Below are positions 55,809 through 64,000 of a stretch of 64,000 nt of DNA, piece after piece. Numbering within the stretch: the stretch's first letter is position 1; every line of letters starts with the position of its first letter. The position numbers and the translations under genes were made by a program. The notes beneath the pieces were generated by a model, which was not told the origin of the DNA, made no database searches, and saw nothing but the letters and a program-made list of their open reading frames with translations. Source of the DNA: Tetrapyrgos nigripes (taxonomy: Eukaryota > Basidiomycota > Agaricomycetes > Agaricales > Campanellaceae); NCBI GenBank assembly GCA_013368315.1, contig JAACJM010000169.1, positions 124,001-188,000 on the forward strand. The letters run 5' to 3'.

Positions 55809-57317
55809 TTATAATAGTAGGCTTTCCGTAATTTCCCTACCCGTTCTTGCGGAAGCATGACTCCACATGCTTGGGGGCCTATACGTAGTCCTTCCAGCAA
55901 ACGATGCAGCTGTTCGTCTTGCGTTTGGTTGTCGATCTTCGGTTGACAGGGCGCTCCCCATCGCAGATTTGTATTGTTGGGTATAGGGTCGTTGGTTGAG
56001 CCTTAAGGGTGTAGAGGCATGGAGGGGTTGTGGAACTTGCGTCGTTGGCAAAATGATTGGTGTAGCCGGGACTGGGATTGCTCGTGGATCGCTCGATTGG
56101 CTTTCGACGGCTCTACTTGGATAGTTGCCTCCCATGGCAGGGGTATGCACCAAGGGATCTAGTTGAGCTGGTGGTATTGGTGTGGGGAAAATCCCCGAAA
56201 TAATTTCCCCCTCTTCTTCTGGCGACTGCGTGTTTACCACGTCTTCCCCTAGGCCTAAGGATATTCACAGGTTCTTGGCGGGTTTTATGTAATCATGATG
56301 TTGAGCTCAAATGTGCGAAATTTTTGAGCCCAGATATGACCAAAACAGTCAAGAAATGACCAAGATATGACAAAAACAAGTTTTGGTACAAATTGTCACA
56401 AAAGTGATGTCACACTGAACCAAAAAAGGATTTCAAACCCTAGGGTTTGGACTCATGGGTTTTGTATATGATTTTTTGCCTGCAGGTGAGTGGCTGTACC
56501 CAAGAAGCAACCAAACTTGTTTTAATCATAACTCAGTCAATTCTTGACCATTTTGGATGCTACTAGGTTCAAAATTTTCATACACTCAAGTTCAATGTTG
56601 TGATTACATAAAACCCGCCAAAAACCCGTGAACATCCTTACCTAGGCCTCTCATTTCCTCCCTAGATTGAGTCTCTTCCTCCCTTGAATCCTCCTCTTCA
56701 ACGACTCTAATCGAGTTATTCTCAGGTACAATGACTTGATGAATACCTTGTAGTGCCGGTTCCACAGTAGGTTCCTGAAAATATGACCTGTCGCCTTCCC
56801 CTTCTATCTGACGAATTTCCTCAGCTATCGTTGGGGGAATTCAGACTGGGGCTGGGAAACTGGAAGTCGTAGATCTGGATCCTCGTCGAGCGTTTCGTAT
56901 CTGGGTGTCCAGGGTCAATTCTTCAACGTCCGTGTTGACCTGGAAATTGAGGTGGCAAATAATTGGGTCTTGGTGGGGTTCAGCAGCTGGCTGAACTCGA
57001 TGGGTCCTTCTATTCCTTTCGAACAAAGGAAAACCTGACTCGCTGAGAGGTCGATGTGTGGATCTCTCGCCACTCTCAGTACTAGTAGTGGTCAACATGC
57101 GAATGCGGGTAGCTCCTAAGGATACGGGAGCCATTCCCAATGCTCGGCCCGGCGTAGTCCATGTCCCATATAGTTGATGTGCTGACCTAGTGGGGGTATC
57201 AGTCCACCCGACTCCTGGGGTATGGGTATGGAAAGGAGGATTCCGGGTCTCGGGGGTCTCGGGGTTTTGATTGGTCGTGCGAGTAGTTTCCTCTTCAGTT
57301 TGGATGCGTGTAGCCAT
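55809..57317 (-). pseudogene. gag-like ORF of a truncated LTR retrotransposon, split by a MITE
   Basis: From M-A-T-R-I-Q-T-E-E-E (57317) the minus strand encodes a Thr/Pro/Arg-rich protein (GVGWTDTPTRSAHQLYG, FPLFERNRRTHRV, CHLNFQVNTDVEEL). It runs past a stop at 56841-56843 to an acidic stretch, and after the 385-bp MITE at 56256-56640 it continues with PEEEGEIISGIFPTPIPP and TGREITESLLL (55809). It lies directly inside an LTR-like sequence. No protease, reverse transcriptase or integrase follows, so the element is truncated. The gag call rests on position and composition, not on a motif. Confidence 0.4.
56256..56640. mobile_element. 385-bp MITE with 8-bp target duplication
   Basis: The element starts TAAGGATATTCACAGG and ends with the near complement (CCCGTGAACATCCTTA). 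The inverted repeats extend about 39 bp and include GGCGGGTTTTATGTAATCA on both sides. The direct repeat CCTAGGCC flanks it at 56248-56255 and 56641-56648. It has no coding capacity. An 8-bp duplication fits hAT-type or KDZ-type movement. Confidence 0.85.
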
Positions 57318-57344
57318 TGCTGGTAGGCGGCTTAGAGTCTGCTA

Positions 57345-57960
57345 TTATGTTAGGATACGTACAAAGGGTTGTAGTACGTAGCTTTATTCAAATAACAAGT
57401 ACTAAGTAAGTATACTAAGTACAAGTAACCGCTAGAGTCTAATGAATCTACACACGAATGGGGGCTTTAAGTACTTAAGGTTGAACCCGGTGAGGTAAAT
57501 ACCAGGTAATTCGTAGTACTCAAGGATAAGTTCTTGATGTTGCGGGTAGAAGAATCAATTGATATGCAGTCGTGGATTCTACGGCAGCCGTTAGGCAAAC
57601 GTATCAAGTGATTAGTAGTATTGGATGTGAGTTTATGCAGTCAAGTAACTTGACGGCAACCTTAAGGCAAAGTAATAATAGTCTACTAAGTATATTTAGG
57701 TACGTAGGTTACAAAATAGCAGACTGGGGATCCACGAATCCCCAGCTAGCTTTTATACATGCAAGATTTAAATTTATTATCTACGGATCCGTCTTCACGC
57801 ACTGCCCTCTGAGTCTCCTTGACTCACGGGGACTCCTCCTGACTCGTTTCTGACTCCAGAACAGCTCTCTGCGACTCCTTCGTGGTTCCGTACCATTTTT
57901 GACTCATCTTGACTCTTTCCCGCTTCCCGGTTAGCATCCGAAATCACTGGTACACCTTGG
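57345..57960 (-). repeat. LTR-like sequence, minus orientation
   Basis: On the minus strand the region has promoter and polyadenylation features in LTR order: a TATA box (TGTATAAAAGC) near 57760, AATAAAGC near 57385, and a CCTAACA end near 57350. A short leader to the gag-like ATG at 57317 follows. The upstream start is not defined. No partner LTR is present in the window. Confidence 0.5.
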
Positions 57961-57979
57961 TACCAGCTGATCTCACTAT

Positions 57980-58363
57980 TCAGTCCTTTCTTCGGGGTCG
58001 TGGGATCAACAACGCTTCTTTAAATCGTCTCTTGTTGCCCATATTTGGCAACGTGTATTCCGTATTCCTACTTGGACGTTGCGTCGGTTCCTTTGCGATG
58101 TCCTCCGGGATTCTTCTCCACTGGTCGTTCATGGTCACGTGGGCTGTACGCTTTGACGCGTCGCGTCTCTGGTCGCATTGTAATAGAGCAGGACAAGCAG
58201 CAGTAGACACTTCAGTGTAATGTTTGCGATGAGCATGGCCACAGCGACAACGGTCGGAATTCTCAGCCTTCACGAAGTCTGGACAAGAGCGAGGAGATTT
58301 GTGTTTCTTCTTGGAGATGTGATGGCAAGAAAGTTGTCGCAGTGGAGCTTCAGGACGATCCAT
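57980..58363 (-). CDS. Cys/His-rich protein, copy A
   Basis: Start chosen at M-D-R-P-E-A-P (58363) by comparison with copies B and C. The N-terminus reads CHHISKKKHKSPRSCPDFV and RCRCGHAHRKH, a C-H-H-(K)n-C-x-x-F ... C-x-C-G-H spacing that looks like a small metal-binding module. The rest is basic and ends P-R-P-R-R-K-D at 57980. The conserved upstream sequence also matches copies B and C. Compared with copy C this protein is short and probably truncated. Metal binding is inferred from the residues; no function is known to me. Confidence 0.4.
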   Translation of the reverse strand: MDRPEAPLRQLSCHHISKKKHKSPRSCPDFVKAENSDRCRCGHAHRKHYTEVSTAACPALLQCDQRRDASKRTAHVTMNDQWRRIPEDIAKEPTQRPSRNTEYTLPNMGNKRRFKEALLIPRPRRKD

Positions 58364-58523
58364 TTGCGCAGAGGTATGGCTGGGCCAGCCAGACAAAGAG
58401 ACGAAAAGAACGACAAGAGTTGAACTGGGGAGACACCCCAGAATCGGATGAGGTTTAAAAACGCTTGGAGCGTTGATGCACACGCTGATGCAGCATGCTT
58501 CATTGTAGAGCAAAAATAGCAAT

Positions 58524-59395
58524 ATTGAATGTTCTGTACCACCAAGAGTCGGAAACAGCTTCTATAACTGCTGGGATTCATATCAGATGCCATCTATATC
58601 ACACCTCGTCATCACAAGTGTTTTATTAGCTTTCATTGATATCAGGGTACCTTCTTCTGCAGTGAGGATTTCACACAGGTGATATTCTGGAGTACAGGAA
58701 ACATCCATGGAAAAGCTACAATGATTCTGTATTTAGCATATCATTCTTGCAATCAGCTCCAACGCCACCATCCACACTGACATGTGTAAGAACCGGATAC
58801 AGCCTGACCACGAAGCAGTAGATAAACACACGCTAGTTGAGAGTGAATAATTTTGCATGGTCCTGAATCGACAGGACTGAGCATCTGGCTTAGATACATA
58901 TTTGTCTCTCTAGAAGAGATCATAATAGACCCAGAGAAATATACAATTAACCCTGAAGAGAGTGAGAAGTGATGCTTCAGAACCCAACGATATGGGAGTG
59001 GACAGGATCGAGTGTGAGAAAATGCTCCCAATTTGGATTATGTGGCGGCACGGCGCTTTGACATCTGGAGATAATATTTGATGCGCTTCCGCGTATATGG
59101 TACTTAGCGCTCTGATCATACTAATGAGTACAAGTTACTACTGTCTTTGCACGAAAGTCTAACTACTTATACTGGTTTGAATTGCATCGATTAAGTCTAC
59201 AGTATAACTCCATTATCAGGTTACAATTACACTATCTGAGTCATTTCTTTCTCCAAAAATATGAAGTGCACAGTGTGGATCGTGGAATATGAAAGAAGTG
59301 CGCGGTGAGGAAAGGAAAGAAGTGCGCGGTGCGGAAGGGTAAGAAGTGCGCGGGGAGCTGATGTCACACGTCACGCTAGAAGTGCGCGCGGGAGT
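58524..59395. other. Region without a supported gene
   Basis: No recognisable coding sequence. Near 59296-59365 a 21-24-bp unit beginning AAGAAGTGCGCGG is repeated three times, adjoining the inverted-repeat structure to the right. Confidence 0.45.
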
Positions 59396-60191
59396 CCAAA
59401 TGTATATATGCTTATAAATCGTGGACAAAATTATCTCCCGAACTTTCCTCTGATTTTTACCCTTTTCGCACTTCCCCAGGCCGTTTTCTCCTGCCGAACT
59501 TCTCTTCAAGCCAATCGAACATTTGTTGCAGGATCGCACTTCTCTCCGATAATTCCCGCGAACACTTTGAGCGTGACGCGTGACATCTCTCCTCTCCCCA
59601 AATCTAGCTCACCGAACACTTCTAGTAAATACTTCTCATCGCGCGAACACTTCTCGTCGTCGGACAAACACTCTAAGCGTGACGTGACAGCGCTCACATC
59701 TCTCCGTTTTCCGAACTTTCAAATTCCAACGCACACCATCATGTTACTAGAAAGCTTTGTAGTAGATCTATTTCTCTGCAGAGGCCACGCATGGGGAGGG
59801 CAATTTTTTTTATGTACCAAATTTGGAGGGCGAGTGTCCCACGCTTCTTTCAAAGCCACAAGCGCAAGTGGTGCACCAAATTTGGAAGGCGGATGTCCCA
59901 CGCTTCTTCTCAATCTACGACAACAGTCAAAGAGTTTACTCCGCACAGGACACTATGACATTGGAGTCAGTATGACGAAGTATGTCATTGGGGAGAGTCG
60001 GAAATTAAGTTTCCGCAGCAAACAATGAGGCCTGCAGGGCCTGAGGTCCGAACCTCAAGGCCTGCGCAAGGCTAATCAGTGAGTCTTTATAAACCTCTTT
60101 GGATCTTCCATTGTCCCCAGTTCAACTCTCGTCACTCTTTTCAGTCTCCTCATCTGGCCGGCCCAGTGTCCTGGCCATCTTGCTTCTCTGA

Positions 60192-60890
60192 ATGGATACT
60201 TTGCAGCGCAGTGTTGCCGCAGTCCGGGTCGGGCCTGGCCCTCGTCAAATTTCCTGGCCCTTGACCCGACCCTCAAGGGTCGGGTCAGGCCAGGGCCAGT
60301 GGCTGTGTTGACCCTGTGGGCCAGGGTCGGGTCAGGTCGGGCCAGGTCCGCACCTATTTTTTTCAGGTATTTTTTTTTCTTAAAAGACTTCCTAGAAGAA
60401 TGCATAGACATTGGAGTACCCTTTTCATGTATGTATCCTACTTGTATATACACTATTCGAGATCCAAATCAGCGAGAAGTGTCAGATCTATTGCTGTAGA
60501 GAGCGTGTACAATCTCGGAATCTGCCAAGTACTGCTCTTTTTGACTGTATACTTGATTACAAAGGTGAGCATTCATTGTACTTTGTAGATAAGTACATGA
60601 GAATATTCACCAAAACCATTTTGGTTGACCAAAATAGGTCATACCAATATCCAAGGTCCAAGAGGGCTGACCCCGGGTCGGCCTCCTCTCCAACGCCAGG
60701 CCCTTGACCCGACCCTCGAGGGTCGCGCCAGGCCAGGGCCAGTGGCTGTGACTGGCCCTCGGGGTCGGTCCGGGGTCGGGTCAGGGCCACTGGGGTCGTG
60801 GCTTGGACCGCGGCAACACTGTTGCAGCGGCCATGCTCTCATATTTCCAAGAAACGCAAAACCCCTTGCCAAGGAAGTGTGCGGCGGAAA
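60192..60890 (+). pseudogene. Cys/His-rich protein, copy B, split by a MITE
   Basis: The upstream sequence (TCTTTATAAACCTCTT, CCAGTTCAACTC) matches copy C (about 62600). The start codon at 60192-60194 is followed after 4 codons by the MITE at 60209-60821. After the MITE and one copy of its target duplication are skipped, the sequence continues with the family pattern C-S-H-I-S-K-K-R-K-T-P-C. It then degenerates. The MITE insertion by itself inactivates the gene. Confidence 0.6.
60209..60821. mobile_element. hAT-type MITE, 613 bp
   Basis: Perfect 12-bp terminal inverted repeats (CAGTGTTGCCGC and GCGGCAACACTG) are flanked by a perfect 8-bp direct repeat, TTGCAGCG, at 60201-60208 and 60822-60829. 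CAGTG-type ends with 8-bp duplications are typical of hAT elements. Subterminal GC-rich blocks (GGGTCGGGTCAGGCC and complements) form strong internal hairpins near both ends. There is no transposase. Confidence 0.9.
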
Positions 60891-61764
60891 TCTGGATCAA
60901 AAGGGAATGAGGAGAGATGTCACGTCACGCTTAGAGTGTTTGTTCGACGATGAGAAGTGTTCACGCGACGAGAAGTATTTACTAGAAGTGTTCAGTGAGC
61001 TAGATTTGGGGAGAGGAGAGATGTCACGCATCACGCTCAAAGTGTTCGCGGGAATTATCGGAGAGAAGTGCGATCCTGCAACAAATGTTCGATTGGCTTG
61101 AAGAGAAGTTCGGCAGGAGAAAACGGCCTGGGGAAGTGCGAAAAGGGTAAAAATCAGAGGAAAGTTCGGGAGATAATTTTGTCCATGATTTACAAGCATA
61201 TGTATATTTGGAAAGTGCGGGGAAAATGAGGGAGGGTGAGGAATTCCGAGCGTTGGCAAAAAGGAAGCGATAGGCCTCAAAATAGCTAAAGGAAGTGCGA
61301 GAAGTGTGAAAATGAGGGGAGAGTTGTGGGGAATAATTTTATCCATGACGGACAAGTATGCTTGTCGATTGTGGACAAAATTATTTCCCGCATCTCGCCA
61401 CTAATTTTCACTGTCCCCGCACCTTTCTAGGCTATTAGCAGATTTCCGAACAAATTCAGCCTAGCGCTCACATTGCCGAATTGGGGTACTAGACCTCGCA
61501 CTTTCATTTAGGGTTTGCCGAAATGCATTGTCAAACTTTCAGGAGTCTGCCGCGCACTTCCAGTGTGACATGTGACATGCTTTCATTTTCGCCGCGCATT
61601 TCTGATACTTTCATCGCGCGCAATCCTTTCACTTCACCGCACATTTACCAAACTTTTATGGGGCTTTTTCTGAAGTATTGGGTATCTTGATTCAGTATCT
61701 AATTCCACATCTTGGAAGCTCCACCTCATGATTTCATACCCGGCCATCTGAGTATTTTTGCGCA

Positions 61765-61833
61765 GGTCACAGGGGGTACCTATTTCGGGGGTCTCGGGCA
61801 TGCTTGCCCCCGAAATAGGTACCCCATGTGACC
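61765..61833. repeat. Near-perfect 69-bp hairpin
   Basis: Arms GGTCACAGGGGGTACCTATT (continuing TCGGGGG) and the complement ending ACCCCATGTGACC pair over 27 bp with one mismatch, with a loop of about 15 nt. It stands alone between repeats. It may be a palindromic MITE remnant or a structured RNA; nothing else in the context decides. Confidence 0.75.
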
Positions 61834-62696
61834 TGATTCACGTGTATCATAATATATCAGCCACCTCAAGAACTCGTATTTCAGTTCCAGATATTCAAGA
61901 CTGGTATCAGATCAGCGGAAATAGGACTGGACTCGGACTTTACGCGTAGGTACCACCCTGTTCAGGTTGTTTCGGACAGAATCCAAAAGAACCCATCCAC
62001 ACTTACAAAGACTTCGCTTCCCTTAGGTACCTGTCTCTTTCTATTTTCATTCACTGAAACGTTTCTTTCACTTCATCAAGATGAGAATCTCTATGCATGT
62101 GTCAAGGTACACATGTTCTTTCCTCAGTAGAGTCCTGTCTGCCTTTGGGTCATCTCAGCATCGTGAGTCTCTCTCTCCCTTGGGACATTGTTAGTCACAT
62201 ATTGAGCCGTGGTTGAGCCCTGTGGTTGATATGTTGTCTAGGAGTATTTCAAGGAAGTTAAAAAATTAAATGTTCTTCGTGTGGTGAGAGTTCCTACATC
62301 TCCACATCAACAGCTACGTCAACAGCTATGTCTACATGACCTCCAGGCTCTTGAGGCGTTGTTATCATTGGAAGTCAAAGGCCAAAGCAATTCAGAAACT
62401 ATTCTTGCCTGGCAATGAGGTATGCTCAACAACGAGGAGACACGCTGAAAAGACAAAAATATCTGCTCGACGGATAGATCACATCACTACTACTGATATA
62501 AGATATATCTATAAAAAAGTGTGTTTCTGTATACCTTTCTGCCGAGCAGATATTTTTGTATTTCGGCGTGAGAAGGTGTGTCCACATCCATTCAATCTTT
62601 ATAAACCTCTTCAGAATTTTCGTTAGCTCTCCAGTTCAACTCGCGTCATTCCTTTTGTCTCTTTGTCTGGCTGGTCCAGTTCTCTCATTCCATCAA
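61834..62696. other. Upstream region of copy C, no gene
   Basis: Only short open frames. The last 100 bp (TCTTTATAAACCTCTTCAG onward) are shared with copies A and B and include a TTTATAAA stretch at about 62598, about 95 bp before the start codon, which may be a TATA element. Confidence 0.4.
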
Positions 62697-64000
62697 ATGG
62701 ATACTGGAACTCTCCTACACCAACCCTGCCATCACGTCTCCAAGAAGGAGCATAAAGATCCTTGCTCTTGTCCAAACTTTGTCGTGGCTGATTCGAAGCC
62801 TACCCGTTGCACATGTGGTCACTCTCGTCGCAACCCATTATGTGCAGGCTGAGGCGTCTGTCCCTGATACCTCTCTGGGTACTGCTAATCAACCTGCCCT
62901 CTTCTCAACCCAATACTTCCATCAAACAGCTCATTGCCCTCAAGCTATCGGCAAATCCAAGTCTGTGCGGGATAAAGCAACTATTGAGATGCGCAGAGGT
63001 CTCACTGCTCCCAAGAACGTAAATCCTCATGCACCTGGTGCTTCATCTGGGAAACGTTAAAAAGGTGTATGTGTTTAAATTATTTCACTGGCAATTTGGT
63101 AGTCACTCAAACGATTTTTTTGATTAGTCCCACGTCTGCTAAACAAACAGAGGTAGCAAGTGAGGCTGATGGATCTGGAACGTAAGGTTTCTATATTCTT
63201 TGTTCATTGTTCCGTCGTTCATGATTCTAAAAGCACAGATCCAACGCCTAAAGTCAAGCAGATAGCAGGATTAATTTTGATCCCTCATGGTATTCAATCC
63301 TCCGTGCGTCAGCCTAGTGTTCTCTATACAAATCTAGTATAACTGATTCATTTTATAAGGAACTCGATGGGGACGAACTCCATGTCAGTGTACTACAGTC
63401 AAAATCCAACATAGACTATCTCAAACAGCTTGGGATCGCCTATTCTGGCCCTGATGGAGTTACACTCGATGTTAAGTTCAGTCACTCCGACCTTGCCATT
63501 TTCCTTATCAAATGTTTTCCGTTCTTGCATCATTCCTATGACAACATGAAGGAAGATAGTGAAGCGCTGTGGGCAGTATGTTCACAAACTTGGAACAAGC
63601 TCAATGTTTCCCCAATCAAGTTTCCAAATGCAGCTGACCTCTATGAGAAACGATCAAACGAAAGTAAAGCATGCAAAAAAGCAATGGATTTACATTGGTG
63701 CGTAATTTGCCATTGATTGATCTGTAAGTGGCACTGAATGCTGGCTCCAAGCTTCTCATGATCCGATTCCAAAGGAGATCCTCGCCGAACACTGCAAGAC
63801 TCCAGAAGAATATTGGACGCCTGTGGGAACAGGCTTGCAAGAATGGAAGGATGGCCAGATGGTTGGAGCTTCCCAGTCTCTTACTCACTTTGAGCGTATT
63901 ATTAAGATGTTTTTTTAGATGATACTCAAGACAATGATAATGACGGCCAGGAAAGTGAAGTATGACCAGGCAGTATCTACTGGATCCAAGAGGAAATGGA
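62697..64000 (+). CDS. Cys/His-rich protein, copy C (partial, runs off the window)
   Basis: Start M-D-T-G-T-L-L-H-Q-P (62697), followed by CHHVSKKEHKDPCSCPNFV and RCTCGHSRRNP. After a frame change or unusual intron near 62830, exons give QPALFSTQYFHQTAHCP and KNVNPHAPGASSGKR. Further exons begin at about 63237 with TPKVKQIAGLILIPHGIQSS, then YLKQLGIAYSGPDGVTLDV, FSHSDLAIFLIKCFPFLHH and LNVSPIKFPNAADLYEK. The last visible exon holds HFERIIKMFF near 63915. The Ile/Leu-P-x-G-I ... G-I/V-x-F-D or L-D pattern is that of a widespread agaricomycete family of unknown role. The N-terminal cysteines suggest a metal-binding module. Confidence 0.5.

Larger units (their letters stand above)
59396..61211. 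mobile_element. Large inverted-repeat structure (~300-bp arms)
   Basis: The arm 59396-59705 is repeated in inverted orientation at 60911-61211. Both contain GTGGACAAAATTATCTCCCG (or TCCATGATTT in the right arm's complement), TTCTCCTGCCGAACTTC, AGGATCGCACTTCTCTCCG and AGTAAATACTTCTC. The spacer of 1.2 kb holds a Cys/His-family copy and a hAT MITE. A further imperfect palindrome of the same sequence family is centred near 61357. Motifs of the type GAAGTGCG recur throughout 59.29-61.65 kb. I find no clear target duplication, so element type is open. Confidence 0.6.

Noticed and set aside
1..64000. CRISPR arrays, prokaryotic operons, phage or plasmid origins
   Set aside because: Introns, fungal transposon families and the absence of ribosome binding sites or clustered intronless genes show a eukaryotic region; the tandem repeats lack unique spacers.

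Overview
The window reads as a repeat-dense accessory region of a filamentous basidiomycete, most likely an Agaricomycete. The evidence is many short GT..AG introns of about 50 nt, KDZ transposases carrying the CxC2 cysteine cluster, a Plavaka-type transposase, a Tnp2-type fragment, Ty1/copia pol remnants, and several multi-exon gene families I associate with agaricomycete genomes. I see no rRNA, no convincing functional tRNA, no CRISPR and no operon. The only recognisable housekeeping sequences are broken pieces (a Rax1/RGS-like gene and part of a beta-1,3-glucan synthase). Species cannot be decided from the sequence.

Layout. 0-6.4 kb: a Tnp2-type fragment abuts a decayed copia pol gene. The integrase is split by a 2.05-kb foldback-like element (971-3022) with a perfect 9-bp target duplication and arms made of TTGCTTGA minisatellite. 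A copia LTR and a degenerate T5orf172-like copy follow. 6.45-24.98 kb: a Plavaka transposase is split at 8467/24175 by about 15.7 kb of inserted DNA with a 7-bp repeat (GTGAACT) at the junctions. The insert carries decayed KDZ unit 1: a transposase with premature stops, itself hit by a 1.64-kb Tc1-like element with 467-bp inverted repeats, plus three companion genes. 25.04-38.71 kb: KDZ unit 2, bounded by 63/64-bp terminal inverted repeats. It holds an apparently intact CxC2-KDZ transposase, a protein with an RNase H1 N-terminal domain, a broken middle gene, a small basic protein and a large companion protein.

38.7-44.3 kb: a hypothetical gene, captured Rax1/RGS and FKS1 fragments, an apparently intact T5orf172-domain gene, and a second copia 3' end with LTR. 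45.5-54.9 kb: three multi-exon genes of families I recognise by pattern but cannot assign a function, the last with a WW-like start and a membrane-spanning end. 55.8-58.0 kb: a gag-like ORF and LTR split by a 385-bp MITE with an 8-bp target duplication. 58-64 kb: three copies of a Cys/His-rich family; one is broken by a 613-bp hAT-type MITE with a perfect 8-bp target duplication, inside a large inverted-repeat structure.

How the parts fit: two KDZ units share a similar outline (transposase, small basic protein, a middle-slot gene, a large companion gene on the opposite strand to the transposase), at different stages of decay. The nesting gives relative ages: Plavaka is older than KDZ unit 1, which is older than the Tc1-like element. 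All functions beyond transposition are inferred from family resemblance, and exon boundaries were read by eye.
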